A stretch of 64,000 bases of DNA from Photobacterium sp. TLY01. GTDB taxonomy: Bacteria > Pseudomonadota > Gammaproteobacteria > Enterobacterales > Vibrionaceae. The notes below the pieces were generated by a model. The model did no database searches and was not told where the DNA came from. It saw only the letters and a program-made list of their open reading frames with translations. The position numbers and the translations under genes were made by a program. The stretch is taken from the NCBI RefSeq assembly GCF_021432065.1, contig NZ_CP090365.1, positions 620,001-684,000 on the forward strand. The letters are read 5' to 3'. Shown here one piece after another: positions 1-7,699 of this stretch (positions are counted from its first letter, which is position 1; each line of letters begins with the position of its first letter).

Positions 1-35
1 TCTTCTGCAATGACGACAGTAATGGGTGCTGTCAT
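1..35 (-). CDS. response regulator, N-terminal start only (CitB/DcuR type)
   Basis: Only the first 11 codons are in the window; the gene runs off the left edge. The minus strand reads MTAPITVVIAE, the usual first beta strand and start of the acidic pocket of a receiver domain. Its ATG overlaps the TGA of the upstream kinase gene (ATGA overlap), as in translationally coupled kinase-regulator pairs. By family knowledge, the partner of a CitA/DcuS kinase is a CitB/DcuR-type regulator. It probably controls the divergent tctCBA genes. The identity of the output domain is inferred, not seen. Confidence 0.7.
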   Translation of the reverse strand, partial: MTAPITVVIAE

Positions 36-1693
36 TGTTGTTCCTCTTGTCCGTGTCTTGTGGCTTTGTCTGAACGACGCAGTGATTTGGGAATGTATAC
101 CGTAAAACGACTGCCGGACGGCTCTGCGGGTTCGACGGTAATCATGCCGCCGAGATGTTCTGTCAGTTGTTTGACTAAATGCAGTCCGATGCCGTGTCCT
201 TCAACGTCCTTGGTGGTGTACCCACGGGTAAAAATTTTATCTTGTTCCCCTTCGGCAATGCCCGGCCCCTGATCATTGACCTCGAAGATCAGCTCCTTGC
301 CTAAGTCGCTCATACTGAGCAGCACCTTACCGCCTGAGCCATGGTGCCTGAGCGTTGCTTCCAGCGCATTGTCGATCAGATTCCCTAGTATGCTGACCAA
401 TTGCTCGCGGGGCAGAGAAGCGGGAATGTCCGACATCTGGCTGTCGTCGTCAATGGCCAGTTCCAGGTTCAGCTCTCTGGCCCGGTTGTATTTACCGAGC
501 AGGCAACCGGCCAGAATACTGTCCGAGGTCGCTTTCATGATGGTCTGAATAAAGCTCTGATGGCTGGAGGTTTCCTGCCCGATCACTTTCAGTGCCTGTT
601 CAACCGCACCAATCTGAATCAGGCCGGCGATGGTGTGCAGCTTATTGTTGTATTCATGGGACTGGCTGCGCAGGCTGTCGGCATATTGCTGAATGCGGGT
701 CAGCTTGCGGCTGACCAGGTCGACTTCGTTTTTCAGCCGGAAACTGGAGACCACGCCAGTGACGACCCCGTCCTGCACCATGGGAAAACGGTTGGCGATC
801 AGGTTGCGATCATGCAGCCAGATTTCCTGATCAAAATGGTGCTCGCCGCTTTCCAGCACATCCAGCATACCGTTGTCGGGTAAGACATCATGGATATGAC
901 GACCTATGTATGTCTCGTCAGCGGGCAATTGCAGCGTTTTGATGGCGGCATGGTTAAAGGTGGTGATGATACCGTGCTGATTAATGGCGACTATGCCTTC
1001 ACGCACAGTTTCCAGCGTGGCATTGCGTTCGTGAAACAGCCGGCCGATTTGCTCAGGCTCCAAATCAAAAATGGCTTTTCGGAAATGATTGGCAAACCAG
1101 AGCGCCATGATCACGCTGAACAGAAAGGCCAGTGTGCTGGCGACAATCATGGACAGCTGATGGCGGCTGACAATCGCATCGACTTCGGTCAGCAGATAGC
1201 CGACGGAAACGATGCCGATAATTTGCGTCCCATCCGAGCTGAAAATCGGGGCTTTGCCGCGCATCGACCAGCCAATACTGCCTTTATCCAGCGCGACGTA
1301 TGCTTTGCCGTTCAGCAGCGCCTGGCTGTTATCGTCACTGTCGTCATCCGACATCGATTTGCCGATACGCTGGGGGTTGAGGTGGGCGAGCCGAATGCCC
1401 TGGCTGTCACCAATCACCACAAATCTTGCCTGGGCAGCCTGAGCCATTTTCAGGCTGAGTGGCTGTAAAAAGGCGGTGTCTCTGTCTGAGACGGCGCGAA
1501 TCACATCCGGTGAGGTGGCGATGGTTTTCGCGACCCGAATCGCCTGCTGACCAATCTGTTCATGTAACACATTGTCGAGATAGCGAATGGTAAAGTGGCC
1601 GAGCGCCCCTGCTTGCAGGATCGCGATAAAACCCAGAATTAAAACCATCCGGGTTTTGAGTCGAAAATGACGCAAAGACAACAACTTAGTCAT
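32..1693 (-). CDS. sensor histidine kinase of the CitA/DcuS family
   Basis: A 553-residue membrane sensor for carboxylates by family. It has a membrane segment at about 16-36, a periplasmic Cache/PAS-like sensor at about 40-175, a second membrane segment at about 180-200, and a cytoplasmic PAS domain at about 220-320. The SpoOB-type phosphoacceptor region contains SHEYNNKLHTI with the likely phosphorylated His346. The catalytic ATPase domain has the N box NLIDNALEA, G1 DQGPGI and G2 GHGIGLHL. It ends in an ATGA overlap with a response-regulator gene. It is divergent from tctC, so the pair is likely the switch for the tricarboxylate transporter; the ligand (citrate or another tricarboxylate) is an inference from position. 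Confidence 0.9.
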   Translation of the reverse strand: MTKLLSLRHFRLKTRMVLILGFIAILQAGALGHFTIRYLDNVLHEQIGQQAIRVAKTIATSPDVIRAVSDRDTAFLQPLSLKMAQAAQARFVVIGDSQGIRLAHLNPQRIGKSMSDDDSDDNSQALLNGKAYVALDKGSIGWSMRGKAPIFSSDGTQIIGIVSVGYLLTEVDAIVSRHQLSMIVASTLAFLFSVIMALWFANHFRKAIFDLEPEQIGRLFHERNATLETVREGIVAINQHGIITTFNHAAIKTLQLPADETYIGRHIHDVLPDNGMLDVLESGEHHFDQEIWLHDRNLIANRFPMVQDGVVTGVVSSFRLKNEVDLVSRKLTRIQQYADSLRSQSHEYNNKLHTIAGLIQIGAVEQALKVIGQETSSHQSFIQTIMKATSDSILAGCLLGKYNRARELNLELAIDDDSQMSDIPASLPREQLVSILGNLIDNALEATLRHHGSGGKVLLSMSDLGKELIFEVNDQGPGIAEGEQDKIFTRGYTTKDVEGHGIGLHLVKQLTEHLGGMITVEPAEPSGSRFTVYIPKSLRRSDKATRHGQEEQQ

Positions 1694-1961
1694 GTGGGAA
1701 GGTGTTCCGTCTACCTTTGTAACATCTGTGAAACAGTGTACCGTCAGTGGCGCCGAAATGCTGTGAACAATATGAACTTAATGCATTTTACGCCCGTTAT
1801 TCACATTATTTTTACAATCTTTTCATGTTTCTGAACCTGGCATACCTTGACTGAGTAGCGAACCAATAACAGAACCTGAGGCCGCAGGCGGACATGATGT
1901 TTTCGCCATCGCGGTCAATCAGGTCGGGCGATGGACCCCAATCTAATCACGAGGAAAAGGT

Positions 1962-2942
1962 ATGCTTACTCAGTTAATGACCCGCAAACGTGTCTCCGTA
2001 CTTGCTGCACTGATGGCTTCTGCACTGAGCATGAGTGCTCAGGCAAAAGTGGACACCATTCACTTTCTGGTTCCTGGCGGTGCCGGTGGCGGTTGGGACA
2101 GTACCGCACGCGGTACCGGTGAAGTCTTGAAAAAGTCTGAACTGGTTGACACCATTTCTTACGAGAACATGTCCGGTGGCGGCGGCGGTAAAGCCATTGC
2201 GTACCTGATTAAAACCGCTGAGCAATCCACGGATACCCTGATGGTGAACTCGACCCCGATTGTGATTCGCTCCCTGTCAAAAGTGTTCCCTCAGTCATTC
2301 CGTGACCTGACCCCGGTCGCCGCCACTGTGGGTGACTATGCCGCGTTTGTGGTACCTGCCAAATCTAAATACACCAGCTTCACCGACATCGTGAACGATT
2401 ACAAAAAAGATCCCAGCAGTATCACAGTCGCGGGCGGCTCTGCCCGTGGCAGCATGGATCACCTGGTCGCCGCACTGGCGTTCAAAGCCGGAGGTGGCGA
2501 GCCGCGTCGTCTGAAATATCTGGCCTATGATGCTGGTGGTAAAGCCATGGCCGGTCTGCTGTCTGGCGAAACCACAGTGCTGTCAACCGGTCTGAGTGAA
2601 GCGCTGACACTGGCAGATGCAGGTGAAATCCGCATTCTGGCAATGACGGGTGATCAGCGCTCTCCATCTGCCCCTGACGTACCGACGCTGCAGGAGCTGG
2701 GCTATGACGCGACTTTCGTTAACTGGCGTGGCTTCTTTGCTGCACCGGGTATCAGCGATGAAAAAGCCGATGAGTTTGCCGAGGTACTGGGTGAAATGTA
2801 CAACACGGATCAGTGGAAAACCGTGCGTGACCGCTACGGCTGGACTGAAATCTACAAACCTCGCAAAGAGTTCGTTGCCTTCCTGTCCCAGCAGGAAAAA
2901 GAGATCGGCGATCTGATGCGTGAACTGGGCTTCCTGAAGTAA
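1962..2942 (+). CDS. tctC: tripartite tricarboxylate transporter substrate-binding protein TctC
   Basis: A 326-residue periplasmic binding protein of the TctC/BugT family, the normal length. A Sec signal peptide covers about residues 1-28 (ending SMSAQA). The mature part starts with the family motif VPGGAGGGWD, which shapes the carboxylate pocket; later family features are the glycine stretch SGGGGGKA and PDVPTLQELGYD. The start is set by a strong Shine-Dalgarno (gaggaaaagg, 1951-1960) one base before the ATG at 1962, a short spacing measured from the last G but normal measured from GAGG. First gene of tctCBA. The probable substrate is citrate or a related tricarboxylate; family members also bind other acids. 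Confidence 0.92.
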   Translation: MLTQLMTRKRVSVLAALMASALSMSAQAKVDTIHFLVPGGAGGGWDSTARGTGEVLKKSELVDTISYENMSGGGGGKAIAYLIKTAEQSTDTLMVNSTPIVIRSLSKVFPQSFRDLTPVAATVGDYAAFVVPAKSKYTSFTDIVNDYKKDPSSITVAGGSARGSMDHLVAALAFKAGGGEPRRLKYLAYDAGGKAMAGLLSGETTVLSTGLSEALTLADAGEIRILAMTGDQRSPSAPDVPTLQELGYDATFVNWRGFFAAPGISDEKADEFAEVLGEMYNTDQWKTVRDRYGWTEIYKPRKEFVAFLSQQEKEIGDLMRELGFLK

Positions 2943-2959
2943 TCCTGTCTGCATGACCT

Positions 2960-3020
2960 GTTGCGCACCGCCTGTCTGGGTGGTGCGCGTCGTAACAAAC
3001 CGGCCTGAGACTCAGGCCGG
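2960..3020 (+). other. paired hairpins between tctC and tctB
   Basis: Two inverted repeats in tandem. One pairs GCGCACC with GGTGCGC (about 2963-2989). The other is a perfect 10-bp stem, CCGGCCTGAG with CTCAGGCCGG, at 3000-3020. No T tract follows, so this is not a classical terminator. Such an element may stabilise the upstream mRNA or weaken read-through, giving more binding protein than membrane subunits; that role is inferred. Confidence 0.55.
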
Positions 3021-3047
3021 GTCAAACCGATAGTGGTGAGGATGACC

Positions 3048-3521
3048 ATGACAATCACGAAAGATCATATCGGTGGATTAGTGTTTCTGTGCTTTTCCAT
3101 CCTTTACGGTTACTACGGCAGCGGCATTGAGATGTTCCCCGGCGATGAATATCAGCCGTTCAATGCGAAATCTCTGCCGCTGACACTGGCCGGGCTTGGC
3201 ATCGTGCTGGCGTTGTGCCAGTTGGTGACGGCCAGCCGCAGCCAGGAAGACAAACTGGATTTACGGGGATTGGATTTTGTTCTGATCACCAAACTGCTGC
3301 TGCTGATGCTGATTTTTGCCGCTTCCCTCGAATGGATTGGCTTTATGTTGTCGACCGTGGTTTTTCTGATGGGAGGCTACTGGTTGCTGGGTGAACGCCG
3401 TCCCAGGGTTCTGCTGGTGGCGTCTGTGCCATTCGCCGTGTGCTTCTGGTTTTTACTGACGCAGTTGCTTGACATCTACTTGGCCCCTGGCCGGCTGATC
3501 ACAAGTATTTTCGGGGGTTAA
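3048..3521 (+). CDS. tctB: tripartite tricarboxylate transporter small membrane subunit TctB
   Basis: About 157 residues with four predicted hydrophobic segments, the size and topology of TctB (DUF1468) proteins, the small membrane subunit that works with TctA and the binding protein TctC. I take the ATG at 3048 because a ggtgagg Shine-Dalgarno (3035-3041) lies six bases upstream; an in-frame GTG at 3033 and an ATG at 3042 are alternatives. The stop codon overlaps the tctA start (TAATG), implying coupled translation. Confidence 0.88.
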   Translation: MTITKDHIGGLVFLCFSILYGYYGSGIEMFPGDEYQPFNAKSLPLTLAGLGIVLALCQLVTASRSQEDKLDLRGLDFVLITKLLLLMLIFAASLEWIGFMLSTVVFLMGGYWLLGERRPRVLLVASVPFAVCFWFLLTQLLDIYLAPGRLITSIFGG

Positions 3522-5053
3522 TGATGTTCGATGGAATGATGACCGGATTGTCAACGGCTGTGATGCCGTTCAATCTGATGATGGTGGTGGTGGGCTGCTT
3601 TGCCGGCACATTTATTGGCATGTTGCCGGGTCTGGGCCCGATTTCTGCCATTGCACTGATGATCCCGATTACTTATGGTCTTGATCCTTCTTCAGGTATT
3701 ATCCTGATGGCCGGTGTGTACTACGGTGCCGTTTTTGGCGGGTCAACCTCATCTATTCTGATCAATGCACCGGGCTGTTCAAGCACAGTGGTCACTGCCT
3801 TTGACGGTTTCCCGTTGGCGCAGAAAAACCAGGCGGGTAAAGCGCTGGCACTGGCCGCGTATTCCTCTTTCACGGGCGGCACAGTTGGTGCCATCATTTT
3901 GCTGTTTGCCGCGCCCGCTCTGGCGAAAGTCTCACTGAGTTTCCAGTCCAGCGACTATTTTGCACTGATGATTCTGGGTCTGACTGCGGTGGCCGCATTC
4001 TCCGGCAAAGGCCAGGTACTCAAAGCCCTGATGATGACCGTTTTCGGCCTGATGATCTCGACCGTTGGTAACGACGTCATGACGGGCGTGCCGCGCTTTA
4101 CCTTCGATAATGTCGATCTGATTGACGGGATCAGCTTCCTGCTGCTGGCCATGGCCACGTTCGCACTGACCGAAGTGGTGATGACAGTGCTGCGGGGTGA
4201 GCACAGGCATGAAGATGCGCAGATGGACATGAATAATCTGGGCAGCATGAAACTCAGCAAGGAAGAAGTGAAGCATGTGGCACCGACGGTCGCGCGTTCT
4301 TCCGTCTTTGGTTTCCTGGTCGGCGTATTGCCGGGCGCCGGGGCGACCATTGCGTCTTTCCTGAGTTACGGCATGGAGCGGAATCTGGCGCCGAAAGCAG
4401 AGAAAGAAAAATTCGGCAAAGGTGCGTTACGGGGCCTGGCTGCGCCTGAGTCAGCAAATAACGCAGCCTCTACCGGATCCTTCGTCCCCTTGCTGACGTT
4501 GGGAATTCCCGGTTCGGGTACAACCGCTATTATGCTGGGTGCCTTGATTGCATACGGTATTCAGCCGGGTCCGCGCCTGTTCCTGGATAATCCGGATGTG
4601 TTCTGGTCGGTGATCATCTCGATGTACTTCGGCAACCTGGTGCTGCTGATTCTGAATCTGCCGCTGATCCCGTATATCTCCCGGCTGCTGGTGATTCCGC
4701 GTCCGATCCTGATCCCGCTGATTCTGTTCTTCTCCATCACAGGCGTGTATCTGGTGAGCTTCAATGCCTTTGATATTCAGATGATGGTGTTGATCACTGT
4801 GATTGCGACTTTCCTGAAATTGCTCAATTTCCCAATGGCGCCGATGCTGCTGGGATTCATTCTGGGCGACATACTGGAGAAAAACCTCAGCCGTTCGCTG
4901 ACGCTGTCTGATGGTTCATTCGCTTTCCTGGTGGAGCGTCCACTGACACTCACCATCATGGTACTGGCCGTACTGGCGTTGTTGATGCCACTGTTCAGTA
5001 CCTGGCGTGATAAGCGCAAGGCTGCGGCCAAAGCGCAGGCACAACAGGCGTGA
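3521..5053 (+). CDS. tctA: tripartite tricarboxylate transporter large permease TctA
   Basis: A 510-residue polytopic inner-membrane protein of the TctA family, the usual length. The N-terminal family signature GMLPGLGPISAIALM is at about residues 33-47. A second half has the matching GVLPGAGATIASFLSYG and AAPESANNAA motifs, the internal duplication typical of TctA. It transports tricarboxylates driven by the cation gradient with TctB and TctC. Last gene of the operon; the start overlaps the tctB stop. A hairpin at 5091-5120 follows. Confidence 0.93.
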   Translation: MMFDGMMTGLSTAVMPFNLMMVVVGCFAGTFIGMLPGLGPISAIALMIPITYGLDPSSGIILMAGVYYGAVFGGSTSSILINAPGCSSTVVTAFDGFPLAQKNQAGKALALAAYSSFTGGTVGAIILLFAAPALAKVSLSFQSSDYFALMILGLTAVAAFSGKGQVLKALMMTVFGLMISTVGNDVMTGVPRFTFDNVDLIDGISFLLLAMATFALTEVVMTVLRGEHRHEDAQMDMNNLGSMKLSKEEVKHVAPTVARSSVFGFLVGVLPGAGATIASFLSYGMERNLAPKAEKEKFGKGALRGLAAPESANNAASTGSFVPLLTLGIPGSGTTAIMLGALIAYGIQPGPRLFLDNPDVFWSVIISMYFGNLVLLILNLPLIPYISRLLVIPRPILIPLILFFSITGVYLVSFNAFDIQMMVLITVIATFLKLLNFPMAPMLLGFILGDILEKNLSRSLTLSDGSFAFLVERPLTLTIMVLAVLALLMPLFSTWRDKRKAAAKAQAQQA

Positions 5054-5090
5054 GTTGAAGCCGGATAAAACAGGATCAATGAGAGCAAAT

Positions 5091-5121
5091 AAGGGCAGGG
5101 TTCGTGTGAACGCTGCCCTTT
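5091..5121 (+). terminator. hairpin terminator after tctA
   Basis: AAGGGCAG-x-GTTC, a GTGT loop, then GAAC-x-CTGCCCTT forms a 12-bp stem with one mismatched pair, followed by a short T-containing tail. It sits between the convergent tctA and AraC genes, so it may serve both. Confidence 0.6.
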
Positions 5122-5162
5122 CTGATTGGCGGCAGCAGTTGCAGCGTCCGGGATGCAAGGGA

Positions 5163-6179
5163 TCATTTTGCCATTTGCTGCTTTCGCCACGCCCGTGGAG
5201 ACATCTGATGCGCTCGCGTAAATGCCCGGGTGAAGGCACTGGCTTCGCTGTAGCCGAGCAATCGGGCGATTTGACTATGCGATAAGTTCTCCTGCAACAG
5301 CATACGTTTGGCGACGCTGTGTCGCACCTCTTTAACGAGCTGTTTAAATGTCAGGTGTTCTTTTGCCAACCGGTTTTGCAGCGTGCGATGATGCACTTTC
5401 ATCATTTTGCTAATACTTTCAATATTGCAATGCTGGCTGGTGAGTGTATTGAAAATCAGCTGCTTGACCGATTCAGAAAATAATTGATTCCGGGGGAATG
5501 CCACGGGCAGATCAAGCAGTTGCCGGTATGCCGCACTGTATTTTCCGGCATCAAAGTGCACATTTTGTTTGTAGCGCATCGGCTTTTTCAGCAGCAAAGC
5601 ATCGTAATCCTGGTTAAACAGTACCGGGCAATTGAAAAATCGCTCAATTTCACTCACCCGCCTGGCTGACGCTTGCATCAGGGCTACATATTCAATGTGA
5701 TTCGGCCCGACAATCTGATTCACGACTTTTCCGGTTTGCGCCAGCGTAAACAGTGAATGCTCGCTATCGTTGAACGACAAATTGGCATAGCTGCATCGCT
5801 TGATGACAAAATAATCGCCCTCAATAAAGTGATCCCAGTAAGTGACCTCGCTGAAGTAAGCGCGGTATTGTGATGCGTTTTGTAAGGCGACTTCCAGGCA
5901 CGGGGACGATGTCAGTAAATTCAGCATCGGAATGTTGATCGTGCTGAAGTGCGTGTCGACTAGGGCCAGGGCAGGATGCTGCACATCAAGGTACACTGCG
6001 AGCCGGGATAATATTCTTACAAAGAGATCGTAAGGGATAAGCCGATCCATCTGATTCTCAATGCTGCTATCGAGCTGAAATTGCGCATAAAACGCTTCGC
6101 AATCGAGGTTCTTCCTCTCCAGCAGTTCACTTACACCAAACAATAACCGGGCTGAGGTATGTGGTGTTCTGCGATTCAT
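5163..6179 (-). CDS. AraC-family transcriptional regulator
   Basis: About 338 residues from the chosen ATG at 6179 (MNRRTPHTSA). An in-frame ATG at 6233 would place the start inside the promoter of the divergent hydrolase. The N-terminal region of about 200 residues resembles the arabinose-binding-type domain of OruR/ArgR-like AraC proteins (motif near FEVALQNASQYRAYF). The C-terminal 100 residues hold two helix-turn-helix motifs, ending in SHSQIARLLGYSEASAFTRAF and SPRAWRK, the conserved second-HTH signature. It is divergent from the secreted serine hydrolase and convergent with tctA; control of the hydrolase gene is the natural guess. The ligand is unknown. Confidence 0.85.
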   Translation of the reverse strand: MNRRTPHTSARLLFGVSELLERKNLDCEAFYAQFQLDSSIENQMDRLIPYDLFVRILSRLAVYLDVQHPALALVDTHFSTINIPMLNLLTSSPCLEVALQNASQYRAYFSEVTYWDHFIEGDYFVIKRCSYANLSFNDSEHSLFTLAQTGKVVNQIVGPNHIEYVALMQASARRVSEIERFFNCPVLFNQDYDALLLKKPMRYKQNVHFDAGKYSAAYRQLLDLPVAFPRNQLFSESVKQLIFNTLTSQHCNIESISKMMKVHHRTLQNRLAKEHLTFKQLVKEVRHSVAKRMLLQENLSHSQIARLLGYSEASAFTRAFTRAHQMSPRAWRKQQMAK

Positions 6180-6301
6180 GGTTGACCTTTTCAGACACAA
6201 TTTTAGAACATTATATTTACATCTTATGTCCAAGTGTCAAGTTTCTCCCGCTCAAACGCTTTATATTGAGTGCTCCCATGAAATTTTGCGGAAGGAACCC
6301 G

Positions 6302-7588
6302 ATGACACGAATCAACCCCACGAACTTATTGCGTTCATTTTCTCTGCTGGCACTGTGCTGCCTGAGCCAGACAGCCAGTGCTGCAACAACCTCACCTGCA
6401 ATGGTTGGTTTTCCCCCGGCAGCTGATTCTCAAGTCACTTTTAAAAACTACCGGCAACAGGGAAAAAGCGACTGGGCTTATAACAACATCAGCGCTGTGT
6501 ATAACACTGTGATGATGCCTCGCGGGCAAGGTGTCTATCCGCTGCCGAGTGTTGCATTGTTGTCGGATGAAGACAAAGCGAACATTCAGCGCGTGTTTGA
6601 AGGTAATCAGTCTGATAGCGTGATAATCATGAAAGACGGGAAAATCGCGCTTGAATCGTATTTTGGTCAGGCGGGTCCCTCCCGTCACCATATCTGGTTT
6701 TCCATGACCAAGTCATTGACCAGCGCTGCCTTCGGCATTTTGGTGGAGCAGGGTAAAGTGTCTCTGGACGCATCTCCTGCCGATTATATCCCTGAACTCA
6801 AAGGCACGGGTTTTGAGCGGGTGACGGTGCAAAACGTACTGAATCACTCAACCGGGATTGACCTGAAAGAAACCTACACCGATCTGAACAGCCCGTTCCT
6901 CAAGTATTATGCGCCTGCTTTAAATCTGGCCTATATACCCGGCGGCCGGGATGCCCAGCCAGAAAACACGCCAGTGTACGGTGTTTATGATTTCATCGCC
7001 CATTACATCCAGCCGGACAGCAAGGTGACACCGGGGGAGGTGTTTGACTACAACTCGGCCAATGCCGATGTACTGGGCTGGATCATTGCGCGTGTCAGCG
7101 GCATGCCGCTCAATGAATTTATCGAGCAGCATATCTGGCAAAAGCTGGGTACAGAGCACGACGCCTTGATGGCGGTTGATCGCGCTTATATGCCGGTCGC
7201 AACGGGGGGTATGGTCACCACGCTGAGAGATATGGCCCGGTTTGGCCAAATGATCATGCAGGGCGGCACTTTCAACGGTCAGCAGGTGATCAGCAAAGAC
7301 TGGATCAGTCAGATCACTCAGATCAGCGAGAAGCAGAAACAAAAAATGGCGGCCAATCCGAAATATCAGGATGCAGGCTGGCAGGCTTATCACAACATGT
7401 GGTGGATTTTGGATGCCCAGAACGGCGAGTTCGCTGCGACAGGCATTCATGGTCAAACGCTGTATATCAACACCCGGAACAAAGTGGTGGCGGCTTTCTT
7501 CTCACATCATGAAACCGCTTCAAACCCTTTCAGCGCACGATTTAAGGACAAGCTCTCTGTGGTGAGGCAGATCGCTAATAAAATTTAG
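6302..7588 (+). CDS. exported serine hydrolase, class C beta-lactamase / NylB-like family
   Basis: About 428 residues from the ATG at 6302 (MTRINPTNLL), which follows an aagga Shine-Dalgarno. An upstream in-frame ATG at 6161 overlaps the divergent regulator and lacks a site. A signal peptide ends near SQTASA. The serine-beta-lactamase fold motifs are complete: SxxK as SMTK in WFSMTKSLTSA, the YxN motif as YNSAN, and an HxG motif (HGQT) near the C-terminus. Members hydrolyse esters, amides or 6-aminohexanoate oligomers; the substrate cannot be read from sequence. Probably periplasmic. Confidence 0.85.
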   Translation: MTRINPTNLLRSFSLLALCCLSQTASAATTSPAMVGFPPAADSQVTFKNYRQQGKSDWAYNNISAVYNTVMMPRGQGVYPLPSVALLSDEDKANIQRVFEGNQSDSVIIMKDGKIALESYFGQAGPSRHHIWFSMTKSLTSAAFGILVEQGKVSLDASPADYIPELKGTGFERVTVQNVLNHSTGIDLKETYTDLNSPFLKYYAPALNLAYIPGGRDAQPENTPVYGVYDFIAHYIQPDSKVTPGEVFDYNSANADVLGWIIARVSGMPLNEFIEQHIWQKLGTEHDALMAVDRAYMPVATGGMVTTLRDMARFGQMIMQGGTFNGQQVISKDWISQITQISEKQKQKMAANPKYQDAGWQAYHNMWWILDAQNGEFAATGIHGQTLYINTRNKVVAAFFSHHETASNPFSARFKDKLSVVRQIANKI

Positions 7589-7621
7589 CAAGGCTGTGAG
7601 AGCCGGATCAATGAGCGCAAT

Positions 7622-7654
7622 AAAAGCCGCGCGATCAGCTGATCGTGCGGCTTT
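7622..7654. terminator. bidirectional hairpin terminator between convergent genes
   Basis: AAAGCCGC-x-CGATCAG and CTGATCG-x-GCGGCTTT form a long stem bounded by A and T residues, so it can act on both strands. It lies between the ends of the serine hydrolase (+) and the TonB receptor (-). Confidence 0.7.
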
Positions 7655-7699
7655 CACTTTGATGACTTCTGGTGTCAGGCCAGAACCCATGGCGGGCTA

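Noticed and set aside
890..1468. Plus-strand open frame of 192 codons inside the kinase gene
   Set aside because: It is the antisense of the CitA/DcuS-type kinase, with no site and no domain.
1848..1870. Sigma-54 promoter before tctC (TGGCAtaccTTGA)
   Set aside because: The GG to GA distance is two bases too short for a -24/-12 promoter and the -12 GC is missing.
6161..6301. Upstream extension of the serine hydrolase to 6161
   Set aside because: It would run over the divergent AraC gene and has no Shine-Dalgarno; the signal peptide and site fit the ATG at 6302.
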